Source of the DNA: a bacterium
Lineage (GTDB): Bacteria; UBP15; UBA6099; DSWB01
Direction of reading: 5' to 3'
Assembly: GCA_020061125.1 (NCBI GenBank)
Contig: JAGUYV010000324.1
Coordinates: forward strand, 1-5,542
DNA length: 5,542 bases
This document shows, piece after piece, positions 1 through 5,525 of the stretch. Under the pieces are notes generated by a model. That model had not been told where the DNA came from. It made no database searches and saw only the letters and a program-made list of their open reading frames with translations. Both the position numbers and the translations under genes were made by a program. How positions within the stretch are numbered: position 1 is the stretch's first letter; every line of letters begins with the position of its first letter.

Positions 1-206
1 CTGGCGTACGCATCGCCAAAAGCGCGGACCGGGGCGCGCATTGGCCCGCGGAGCGCGTGGCCGTGCTGCGCGGTGATTTGCCAAATAGCAGTCTGGACCG
101 GCCCCGACTGCTTGATCTCGGGTCAGGCCGTTTCATGGCCGTGTACCACGGCGCCGGGCCGCACGGGCGCACCGTAATCTTCGGAACCCGCTTTGAACTC
201 GACTGA
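1..206 (+). CDS. C-terminal fragment of an Asp-box (BNR/sialidase-like) protein
   Basis: This open frame enters from the left edge and stops at TGA 204-206; about 67 residues are visible (codons in phase with position 3). It contains SADRGAHW (bases 21-44), which fits the Asp-box pattern S/T-x-D-x-G-x-x-W/F of BNR-repeat beta-propellers such as sialidases. It is followed by a stretch containing RPRLLDLGSGRFMAVYHG and ending in IFGTRFELD, typical of the last propeller blade. Family knowledge: these proteins are usually secreted glycosidases, or lectin-like propellers without activity. No catalytic residue can be judged from this fragment, so sialidase activity is not claimed. The stop codon overlaps the Shine-Dalgarno of the next gene, and the spacing to its ATG is 16 bases, which suggests an operon. 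Confidence 0.7.
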   Translation, partial: GVRIAKSADRGAHWPAERVAVLRGDLPNSSLDRPRLLDLGSGRFMAVYHGAGPHGRTVIFGTRFELD

Positions 207-210
207 AGGA
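206..210 (+). promoter_or_regulatory. Shine-Dalgarno of the nickel exporter gene
   Basis: AAGGA lies 12 bases before ATG 223 and overlaps the TGA of the upstream gene. The spacing is rather long, but it is the only purine-rich core near the start. It supports ATG 223 over the in-frame TTG at 193, which has no comparable core and would put ten extra residues before a clean signal peptide. The overlap suggests translational coupling. Confidence 0.5.
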
Positions 211-222
211 TCCGCCTTCTTC

Positions 223-1926
223 ATGAGACGCTTTTCCCCGCCCGTTCTCGCTCTGTGCATGCTCCTCTTATGCGCACGCGCAATCGCGCACCCCATGGGG
301 CCGAACTCCTACAACCACTACACCGCCCTGACCGTGCGCCAGGACTCCATCGCCCTATTCCACATATTGGACATCGCCGAGTTCCCCACTTACTCGATCA
401 TTAAAAATGAAATTTCCAGAAGCGGGAGCAAGACCTGGACCGAAAAGGAGCTGGCCGCATACCGGGACAGAATCTGCCCTGTGCTGGCGCGCGGACTCAA
501 GCTGTATGTTGATGATAAGCAACTTGGATTGAAACTTCTTGACTGCCGCGTGAAGATTCTCGAAAGCAAATATGCGCCCCTGGAGCCGGGACAGCAGCGC
601 GACCTGCGCGCCATTGAGCGGCGCAAAATCCCGTGGTACACGCTGTGGATCGAAATGGATCTCGACGCCGGATTTCGAGTGAAGCCGGAACAGACGCACA
701 GGGCGCGTTTCGAGGACGGCAATTTCCGGGACAAGCTCGCGGGCTGGAAGGAAATCGAGTTGCTCGACAGCGAATCCGCGAAAATCACAAAGGGCCGCGA
801 ACGCCTCAACCCCACGCGCAGCGGCCGCCTGGATGTTGACAAGCTCAACGATCTCACGCTGTCCATGGACCCGTCGAAAATGCCCGCGGACGCCGAGGCG
901 TCTTTCGAATTCAAGGCCGGGGCGGGCGCGCGCACCGGCGCGGAACGCGCGTCCAGAGCCAGTGGCAACCTGCTGCAGCGCGCAATCGCAGCCCTGCCCG
1001 AACTGCCGGAACTTCTGGACACGCGGTACTTTCTGCCCGCGGCCATGGGCCTGGCTTTCATTCTGGGCTGCCTGCACGCATTAAGTCCGGGACATGGCAA
1101 AACCCTCGTGGCCGCGTATCTGATCGGCTCCCGGGGCCGCGTCTCCGACGCAATCTTCCTGGGCTTTGTGGTGACGGTAGCTCATGTGTTTTCCGTGGTT
1201 ATCCTCGGCCTTGTGATCCTGTTCGCCACATCCAACATAGACAACCGCGCCGTGGAGGTTTATCTGGAACTGTGCTCCGGCATCCTGATCGTCGCCATCG
1301 GCGTGTGGATGTTCGCGCGCAATGCAGCCGGCCGCGGCCCGGCGCATGTTCACGATCAGTACGGCCGCCACATCAATCCCGAAACCGGCGCCGTTTTGGA
1401 CCACGGCCACGATCACGGGCACACTCATGACGCGCACACTCATGATCACCGCCATCACGATCATTCACATTCACACGAGCATGGCCATGATCATCCGCAT
1501 GATCACGATCATGCTCACAGCCATGGCCACCATCATCACGAAAATGATCATGATCACCATTCCCACTCGCATGATCATTCGCACGCACCCGCGCCGCCGG
1601 ATGCCAGGGCGTCGTGGTGGGACATTCTCGTGCTGGGAGTCACGGGCGGCATTGTGCCATGCCCCACCGCGCTCATCGTGCTGTTCTCGGCCGTGGCGCT
1701 CAAGAAAACCGGGCTGGGACTGTCTCTGATCGTGGTTTTCAGCATGGGCCTGGCATCGGTGCTGATTGCGATAGGAATTCTGATGGTCAAGGCCAAGGGG
1801 TTCATGGACAAGCGGCTCAAGGAAAACGGCGCGCTGCGTCTTTTGCCCTTCGTGAGCGCCGTAATTATCACGGGCATCGGCGCGGCGTTCGTGCTGCGCG
1901 CTGCGCGCGTTCTGGGCTGGCTGTAG
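223..1926 (+). CDS. NicO/RcnA-like nickel/cobalt efflux permease with His-rich loop and periplasmic N-domain
   Basis: The product has 567 residues and probably exports Ni2+ or Co2+ across the inner membrane. Residues 1-22 form a signal peptide (MRR, hydrophobic core, then AIA before HPMG). Residues 23 to about 265 form a soluble, presumably periplasmic domain with HPMGPNSYNHY at its start and two cysteines, C85 and C108. Six hydrophobic segments follow, near 268-287, 311-336, 346-364, 465-490, 497-522 and 541-562. The NicO signatures are HALSPGHGKT (285-294) in the first and GGIVPCPTAL (475-484) in the fourth, as in RcnA. Between segments three and four, residues 375-454 hold 35 histidines, a likely metal-binding cytoplasmic loop. 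RcnA itself lacks the large N-domain, so this is a longer variant. The substrate could be another divalent metal. No regulator such as RcnR is visible. It probably shares a transcript with the Asp-box gene upstream. Confidence 0.88.
   Translation: MRRFSPPVLALCMLLLCARAIAHPMGPNSYNHYTALTVRQDSIALFHILDIAEFPTYSIIKNEISRSGSKTWTEKELAAYRDRICPVLARGLKLYVDDKQLGLKLLDCRVKILESKYAPLEPGQQRDLRAIERRKIPWYTLWIEMDLDAGFRVKPEQTHRARFEDGNFRDKLAGWKEIELLDSESAKITKGRERLNPTRSGRLDVDKLNDLTLSMDPSKMPADAEASFEFKAGAGARTGAERASRASGNLLQRAIAALPELPELLDTRYFLPAAMGLAFILGCLHALSPGHGKTLVAAYLIGSRGRVSDAIFLGFVVTVAHVFSVVILGLVILFATSNIDNRAVEVYLELCSGILIVAIGVWMFARNAAGRGPAHVHDQYGRHINPETGAVLDHGHDHGHTHDAHTHDHRHHDHSHSHEHGHDHPHDHDHAHSHGHHHHENDHDHHSHSHDHSHAPAPPDARASWWDILVLGVTGGIVPCPTALIVLFSAVALKKTGLGLSLIVVFSMGLASVLIAIGILMVKAKGFMDKRLKENGALRLLPFVSAVIITGIGAAFVLRAARVLGWL
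1402..1584 (+). repeat. Low-complexity His/Asp-rich coding stretch
   Basis: Codons for residues 394-454 of the exporter encode 32 histidines in 61 residues, mostly alternating with Asp, Gly or Ser (DHDHAHSHG type). At DNA level this is a CAT/CAC-GAT pattern with nine GATC sites, which follow from Asp-His codons. Such loops in NicO, CDF and ZIP transporters bind or buffer metal ions. The length probably varies between strains by slippage; that is inferred from the near-repetitive sequence. Confidence 0.85.
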
Positions 1927-1949
1927 CCTGTCGCGGGATGTCATATAAT
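1921..1949 (+). promoter_or_regulatory. Possible sigma70 promoter before the repeat cluster
   Basis: A perfect TATAAT lies at 1944-1949, with CTGTAG (3 of 6 matches to TTGACA) at 1921-1926, a 17-base spacer. Transcription from it would begin near 1956, at the edge of repeat copy 1, and would carry both repeats as a leader into the TPR gene. The weak -35 box makes this tentative. Confidence 0.3.
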
Positions 1950-1953
1950 GAAA

Positions 1954-2082
1954 GCAAAGGCAAGGCAAGGATAACCACAGAGGACACAGAGTAACATAGG
2001 GCGCGCGGCCGCGGGCCGCGCGGAAAATGCCATCTCCGCGTCTCCGCGACTCCGCGTTATCCTTAAAAAGATTGCCGCAGAG
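1954..2082. repeat. Hairpin-forming intergenic repeat, copy 1
   Basis: This is the first of two near-identical copies. It is bounded by the inverted ends AAGGATAAC (1967-1975) and GTTATCCTT (2056-2064). Inside, the left arm holds CACAGAG at 1976-1982 and 1985-1991 and a degenerate CATAGGG at 1995-2001. The centre is a perfect 9-bp stem, CGCGCGGCC (2002-2010) and GGCCGCGCG (2014-2022), with loop GCG. The right arm holds CTCCGCG three times with an 8-base period (2034-2040, 2042-2048, 2050-2056). A flank, GCAAAGGCAAGG, precedes it, and AAAAGATTG with CGCAGAG follows. Any reading frames through it, on either strand, are probably not genes. From memory, CCACAGAGG/CTCCGCG repeats of this style are scattered in many environmental genomes, and I know of no assigned function. 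Confidence 0.85.
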
Positions 2083-2106
2083 CACGCAGAGGTGCGCGAA
2101 GGGCGC

Positions 2107-2133
2107 AGAGGAAACCCTCTTGTTCATGTGAAC
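2107..2133. repeat. Two small palindromes between the repeat copies
   Basis: AGAGG (2107-2111) pairs with CCTCT (2116-2120) across loop AAAC. Directly after it, GTTCA (2122-2126) and TGAAC (2129-2133) form the near-palindrome GTTCATGTGAAC. The second could be an operator half-site pair; the first lacks the T-run of an intrinsic terminator. Both are short, and chance is possible. Confidence 0.35.
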
Positions 2134-2142
2134 TGCAAAAAT

Positions 2143-2168
2143 GTAGGGCGGCGTCGCCGAACGCCGCC
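2143..2168 (+). repeat. REP-like GTAG-led hairpin
   Basis: GTAG (2143-2146) is immediately followed by a perfect 8-bp stem, GGCGGCGT (2147-2154) and ACGCCGCC (2161-2168), with loop CGCCGA. Enterobacterial REP elements have the same architecture: a GTAG tetranucleotide at the foot of a GC-rich hairpin, recognised by TnpA-REP (RAYT) transposases. Only one copy is in the window and no RAYT gene is visible, so this is an analogy from structure. Confidence 0.4.
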
Positions 2169-2195
2169 GCCGCAGAGCACACCAGAAAGACAAGG

Positions 2196-2318
2196 GCAAA
2201 GGCAAGGATAACCACAGAGGCCGCAGAGAAACACAGGGGCGCGGCCGCAGGCCGCGCGGAAAATGCCATCTCCGCGTCTCCGCGACTCCGCGGTATCCTT
2301 GAAAAGATTGACGCAGAG
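2196..2318. repeat. Hairpin-forming intergenic repeat, copy 2
   Basis: This is a direct repeat of copy 1, offset about 236 bases. The ends are AAGGATAAC (2204-2212) and GGTATCCTT (2292-2300). The central stem is GCGCGGCC (2239-2246) and GGCCGCGC (2250-2257) with loop GCA. Bases 2250-2292 are identical to 2014-2056, a 43-base run. Counting by hand between the inverted ends (98 versus 97 bases), I find about six mismatches and one indel. Most differences lie in the left arm or loop. The homology continues past the right end through AAAAGATTG and CGCAGAG, so the repeat is longer than its inverted core. Its last bases run into the Shine-Dalgarno of the TPR gene. Confidence 0.85.
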
Positions 2319-2319
2319 G
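2315..2319 (+). promoter_or_regulatory. Shine-Dalgarno of the TPR gene, supplied by the repeat tail
   Basis: AGAGG lies six bases before ATG 2326. It is the end of the CGCAGAG tail of repeat copy 2. Neither the in-frame ATGs downstream (2335, 2350) nor the one upstream inside the repeat (2263) has a purine-rich core at proper distance, so this site decides the start. Confidence 0.5.
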
Positions 2320-2325
2320 CGGCAC

Positions 2326-3156
2326 ATGACTGAAATGCACTACGACACAATGCCCCAGGGAAACACACCCTGGCACCGCAAAACGCCTTGCCAGCGGCTT
2401 CGCTTTTTTATCGCGGCATTAACTGCGCTCCCGCTTCTTGCTGTACTGTGCGCATGCGAGCCGCGGCCCGCGGCCGCTCACCCGTTTGATGAATCATTCG
2501 AAAATGTGGTCGTGTCCCTGGAATCCTACAGACAGCTTGCGGACGAAAACCCCGATGATGTGGAACTGCAATATCTTTATGCGGACATGCTCATCATGGC
2601 CGGGCAACTGGACAAGGCCGAGCAGGTCATTCTCAAGCGCGTGGTGGCCAAAGATCCGGACTACGACATGGCGTACTATCTGCTGTCCGAGGTTTACTAC
2701 CGGCAGAAAAATTACAAAAAAGCGCTCGAACCCCTGAAGAAGATCAAGGCCGGGGACATGAAGGACGAAGTGCTTATCGCCGAGGCCACGATATATCTGC
2801 AGATGAAGGAACCCAAGAAGTGCCTGGAGAAGGCGAAGGCGGCCATGAAGGCGGACAGCACAAATCCGGGCGGGCATCTGCATGTGGGGCTGGCTTACAT
2901 TCAGATGAAGGACACCGCACGCGGCATGCAGCACATGGAAATGTCCCTGCGCATGGATCCCTATCAGCCCCTGGTTTACGATTGGCTGAAGGAACAGTAC
3001 AAAAAGAACCTGTCTCTGGAGGAACATCTCAAGCGCCTGGAATCCATTCTGGCCGAGGTGCCTTACGAAAGCGATTTCGGCATCCGCGTGCGAAACGACA
3101 TCAAAGCGTTGAAGAAGCAGATCGCGGAGAAAAAGAGCAAGGGCAAAGGCAAGTGA
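2326..3156 (+). CDS. Exported tetratricopeptide-repeat (TPR) protein
   Basis: The product has 276 residues from ATG 2326. A basic stretch (HRKTPCQRLR, 17-26) precedes a hydrophobic core (27-43). LCAC (41-44) resembles a lipobox, so it may be a lipoprotein; otherwise signal peptidase I could cut after AAA, leaving HPFDES at the mature N-terminus. About five TPR-like units follow, near 79-113, 114-146, 147-180, 181-214 and 215-248. Each has the usual small and aromatic positions, for example LYADMLIMAGQLDKAEQVI and YYLLSEVYYRQKNYKKALE. The C-terminus is very basic, ending KKSKGKGK. TPR arrays are protein-binding scaffolds; no enzyme motif is present and the partner is unknown. It sits between a metal exporter and a redoxin, with 152 bases to the latter containing a candidate promoter, so it may form its own transcript. 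An alternative start at 2263 would lie inside the repeat and is unlikely. Confidence 0.82.
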   Translation: MTEMHYDTMPQGNTPWHRKTPCQRLRFFIAALTALPLLAVLCACEPRPAAAHPFDESFENVVVSLESYRQLADENPDDVELQYLYADMLIMAGQLDKAEQVILKRVVAKDPDYDMAYYLLSEVYYRQKNYKKALEPLKKIKAGDMKDEVLIAEATIYLQMKEPKKCLEKAKAAMKADSTNPGGHLHVGLAYIQMKDTARGMQHMEMSLRMDPYQPLVYDWLKEQYKKNLSLEEHLKRLESILAEVPYESDFGIRVRNDIKALKKQIAEKKSKGKGK

Positions 3157-3225
3157 TCGCGCGCCCGAACCGCAGGTATAAGTTTTCATTCCCCATTTTC
3201 ATAATGTATTGAACGCGTCCACGCG

Positions 3226-3239
3226 CCCGGTTTACCGGG
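3226..3239. promoter_or_regulatory. Operator-like inverted repeat over the -35 box
   Basis: CCCGG (3226-3230), TTTA, CCGGG (3235-3239) is a perfect short inverted repeat. The proposed -35 hexamer TTTACC (3231-3236) lies inside it, so a bound protein would block the promoter. It has no T-run, so it is not a convincing terminator for the TPR gene. Confidence 0.35.
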
Positions 3240-3260
3240 AACGCATATTGGTACTATGAT
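3231..3260 (+). promoter_or_regulatory. Candidate sigma70 promoter for the redoxin gene
   Basis: TTTACC (3231-3236, 4 of 6 matches to TTGACA) and TATGAT (3255-3260, 5 of 6 to TATAAT) are separated by 18 bases. The surrounding segment, about 3175-3284, is more AT-rich than the coding regions. Transcription would start about 3267, giving a leader of about 40 bases that contains the stem-loop at 3269-3290. Confidence 0.42.
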
Positions 3261-3268
3261 ATTTAAAT

Positions 3269-3290
3269 GCCGGATTTTTCAGATTCCGGC
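3269..3290 (+). other. Stem-loop in the redoxin leader
   Basis: GCCGGA (3269-3274) pairs with TCCGGC (3285-3290) across a 10-base loop that includes TTTTT. It would be at the very 5' end of the mRNA from the proposed promoter and end seven bases before the Shine-Dalgarno. It could stabilise the message. It is too short for a recognisable riboswitch. Confidence 0.4.
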
Positions 3291-3297
3291 CATGGCT

Positions 3298-3302
3298 GGA
3301 GG
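3298..3302 (+). promoter_or_regulatory. Strong Shine-Dalgarno of the redoxin gene
   Basis: GGAGG lies six bases before ATG 3309. It fixes that start in preference to the in-frame ATG 3267, which would add 14 residues before a well-formed signal peptide and has no ribosome binding site. Confidence 0.85.
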
Positions 3303-3308
3303 AATCGC

Positions 3309-4343
3309 ATGAAGAAATGGATTGTGCCCTGCATGATTTTCACTCTGCTCGCGTGCGCAGCCGCACGCGCGGAAAAGGCGCCTGCATTGTGGCTCAACGA
3401 GCCTGCGCCGGGCTTCACCCTGGAATCCGCGGATGGGAAAAAAATTTCCCTCAATCAGTTCAAGGGCAAGAATCCCGTGATTATTGCTTTCTGGCATCCG
3501 CAGATGGATGTGTCCATTCAACAGCTCAAGGAACTGGACAAGGTTCTCAAGGACAAGGCGTTCAAGGATGTGAAAGCGCTTGCAGTGACTTTCGGCAAAG
3601 AGGTCAAGGACCGGGACGCCGCGCGCGACGCGTTCAAGAAGGCCGGACTGGATTTCCCGCTTCTGCTCGAAAAGCGCACGGATGCGTCGTCCACGCCCGT
3701 GGAGTATCTTGTGAGCTATCTCCCGGCGTTCTTCATCATTGACAAGAAGGGCAACCTGGCCGCGCCGCCCGTTTCGCTCATCACCGAAAAAATCAACGGC
3801 AAATCCTTTTCCGCTTTTCTCAAGGACGCGCTGGCGGGCAAAAAGGTGAATGCGTGCGATTTCGCGCCCGAGCCGCGCACGGACGAACCGTACAAAAAAC
3901 TGTTCGCCATGATCGGCAAGCCCGCGCCCGATTTTTCGGCCACGGACACTTCCGGCGTCAAGCAGTCCCTGGCTTACTACAAAGGCAAGCGCAATGTCCT
4001 GCTGATATTCTTCTATCCCGGCTGCGGCCACTGCCGCCGCGAGTTGCCGCAGTTGCACAACTACAACGAAAAATGGGCCGCCAAACAGGGCGTGCAGCTT
4101 CTTGCCGTGAACATTGACGGCAGCGATGCGGCGCAAACCGAAGCCGTGAAATTCTTCAAATTGTTCGAAATGAAGTTCCCGCTCATCAACCAGGGCAAGA
4201 ACGCCATCAACGAGAAATACGGCGTGAACAGCGTGCCCACGCTGTTTCTCATAGACAAGAAAGGCATCGTGCGCAATGTGTTCATTGGCGAATTCGCTAT
4301 GCCCGGCGACGTGCTCCGGTGCCTGGCGGGCAAAATGAAATAA
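3309..4343 (+). CDS. Periplasmic tandem thioredoxin-like (TlpA/AhpC-TSA) protein, first domain degenerate
   Basis: The product has 344 residues. Residues 1-21 form a signal peptide (MKKW, hydrophobic core, ARA before EKAP); LLAC at 13-16 could alternatively be a weak lipobox. Two homologous redoxin domains follow. Domain 1 (about 26-180) starts LNEPAPGFTLESADGKK and has FWHP (61-64) where the active site should be, with no cysteine pair, but keeps a cis-Pro position (YLPAFF, P139). Domain 2 (about 199-344) starts GKPAPDFSATDTSG and has YPGCGHC with C239 and C242 as the CxxC pair, then SVPTLFLID with cis-Pro P310. Thus domain 2 is probably an active thiol-disulfide oxidoreductase like TlpA or ResA, and domain 1 may be a binding or structural module. 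Substrates are unknown; cytochrome c maturation or repair of periplasmic thiols are family possibilities. A DUF2723 gene follows after 30 bases. Confidence 0.88.
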   Translation: MKKWIVPCMIFTLLACAAARAEKAPALWLNEPAPGFTLESADGKKISLNQFKGKNPVIIAFWHPQMDVSIQQLKELDKVLKDKAFKDVKALAVTFGKEVKDRDAARDAFKKAGLDFPLLLEKRTDASSTPVEYLVSYLPAFFIIDKKGNLAAPPVSLITEKINGKSFSAFLKDALAGKKVNACDFAPEPRTDEPYKKLFAMIGKPAPDFSATDTSGVKQSLAYYKGKRNVLLIFFYPGCGHCRRELPQLHNYNEKWAAKQGVQLLAVNIDGSDAAQTEAVKFFKLFEMKFPLINQGKNAINEKYGVNSVPTLFLIDKKGIVRNVFIGEFAMPGDVLRCLAGKMK

Positions 4344-4360
4344 CGCGCGGCGCACGCGCG
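4344..4360. other. GC stem-loop between redoxin and DUF2723 genes
   Basis: CGCGCG (4344-4349) pairs with CGCGCG (4355-4360) across GCGCA, starting right after the redoxin stop codon. There is no following T-run, so it is not a typical terminator; it may slow decay or translation between the two genes. In GC-rich DNA such a stem can arise by chance. Confidence 0.3.
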
Positions 4361-4373
4361 GGGCCTGGCCGCA

Positions 4374-5525
4374 ATGACCGGACGACAAACCGCATCTTTT
4401 GCCTTGCACCGGGCCATGGCCCTGGTGTTCCTGTTGTCTCTGGGCCTTTTCGCCGCCACGGCCGCGCCCGAGTTTCTGTTCGACGACAATCCGGAGTTCA
4501 TCGCGTCCTCGCATGTGCTGGGCATCACCCATCCGCACGGATATCCGCTGTTCTCCATTACCGGCAAGCTGTTTTCGTTCCTGGCCCCGGACGCCGCGCC
4601 ATTCGCTGTGAACCTGTGTTCGGCGTTTTTCGCCGCGGCCGCGTGCGCGCTCCTGTGCCGCATCCTCTGGCGCATGACGGGCGCGCTCGCGTTGTCCGCG
4701 GCAGCCGCTTTGTTTTTCGCCGCGTCGCGCACCTTCTGGTCCCAGGCCGCGCAGGCCGAGGTGTACGCTCCCAATGTGTTTTTCATTCTGCTGCTCCTGC
4801 ACTGCGTCATGGAATGGGATCACTCGCGCGACGCACGGCACATTCCGGCCATGGGGCTGGCCGGCGCGCTCGCGCTGGTGAACCATTACACGGCCCTGCT
4901 CGTGCTGCCCGTGATTGCGGCGTATCTGATTATCGCCAACCGGCGCCGGATGGCCGTGCTGCACCGCGCGCTGGCCCCGGCCGCGCTTGCGTTCGCACTG
5001 GGTCTGTGCGTGTTGTCCTATCTGCCGCTGCGCGCGGCCGCGAACCCGCCCGTGCAATGGAACGCCACGCGCCCGCCCGAGTCCTGGCTCAAGATCCGTT
5101 CCGTTGAAAAATGGTTTGCTTCTCAACCCCGGCAGGCCTGGGAATCGCAGGCCACGCCCGCCGGGTTTCTGATCCACCTCCAGGGCGTGGAAACCCTGGG
5201 CGAGGCCGAGCGCGCGGGACTGGGCGAAAAGGCGAAGTTCCTGGGATACTGGGCCAAGATGGCGCTTGGTCAGGCGCCGTGGATTTGGGCGCTGCTGCTG
5301 GCGCCGGGCGTTGTGGCGCTGGCCATGCGCCGGGGACAGGGCGCTGTCATAGCAGTTCTGTTTGCTGCGACGACCGCAGGATTTCTGATCTCGTTAAACT
5401 ACCTGTTCGGCCCGCGCACCGCGTATGTGGTGTCATTCTTTTTCATTCCCTCGTTCCTGTTTCTTTACATTGCAGCATCGCTCGGCGCGGCGCACGCGGC
5501 GCAGCGATCGCCGCGCGGCCCGGCC
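4374..5525 (+). CDS. DUF2723 multi-pass membrane protein, N-terminal 384 residues
   Basis: The frame starts at ATG 4374 and stays open to the end; the last genomic codon is at 5523-5525. The hydrophobic N-terminus (about 13-31) is followed by FDDNPEFIASSHVLG (36-50) and HPHGYPL (53-59), which match the DUF2723 signature (acidic pair, EF, HPxGYPL). FWSQAAQAEVY (121-131) and SYLPLRAAANPP (215-226) are further family blocks, and NYLF with a final hydrophobic stretch (342-372) matches the usual end of the membrane domain. About eight to ten helices are visible. DUF2723 proteins are GT-C-like; the human member TMEM260 is an O-mannosyltransferase, so glycosyl transfer to exported protein or glycan is plausible here but unproven. 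The rest of the protein is missing. There is no strong Shine-Dalgarno; ATG 4416 is an alternative start. It probably follows the redoxin gene on one transcript. Confidence 0.82.

Noticed and set aside
1402-1584. Cluster of nine GATC sites as a replication or methylation element
   Set aside because: Each arises from Asp-His codons (GAT-CAY) in the His-rich loop; coding explains it.
1948-1974. Tiny ORF of eight codons (MKAKARQG)
   Set aside because: It overlaps the proposed TATAAT, has no Shine-Dalgarno, and its sequence is just the repeat flank.
2002-2026. Intrinsic terminator after the exporter gene
   Set aside because: The GC stem is strong, but only AAAA follows on the plus strand, with no T-run. 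On the minus strand TTTT precedes rather than follows the stem.
1967-2064. Integron attC site
   Set aside because: Size, AAC/GTT ends and strand-specific folding look similar, but GTTATCC does not fit the GTTRRRY core, copy 2 has GGT there, and no integrase or cassette pattern is present.
1954-2318. CRISPR array
   Set aside because: Only two long, internally structured copies with a spacer of about 113 bases that has its own hairpins; no cas gene.
2263-2325. Upstream start for the TPR protein
   Set aside because: The added 21 residues are translated repeat sequence and would push the signal peptide core far from the N-terminus.
1471-2376. Minus-strand open frame through the exporter end and both repeats
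   Set aside because: Its middle is the translated repeat (for example LCVLCGNLFKD) and the rest shadows the His-rich loop. Such frames are usual false genes of this repeat type.
3279-5177. Minus-strand open frame of 632 codons
   Set aside because: It lies opposite the redoxin and DUF2723 genes, which have clear family motifs. It is explained by high GC in codon position three, and its product is rich in Arg, Gly, Gln and His without any domain.
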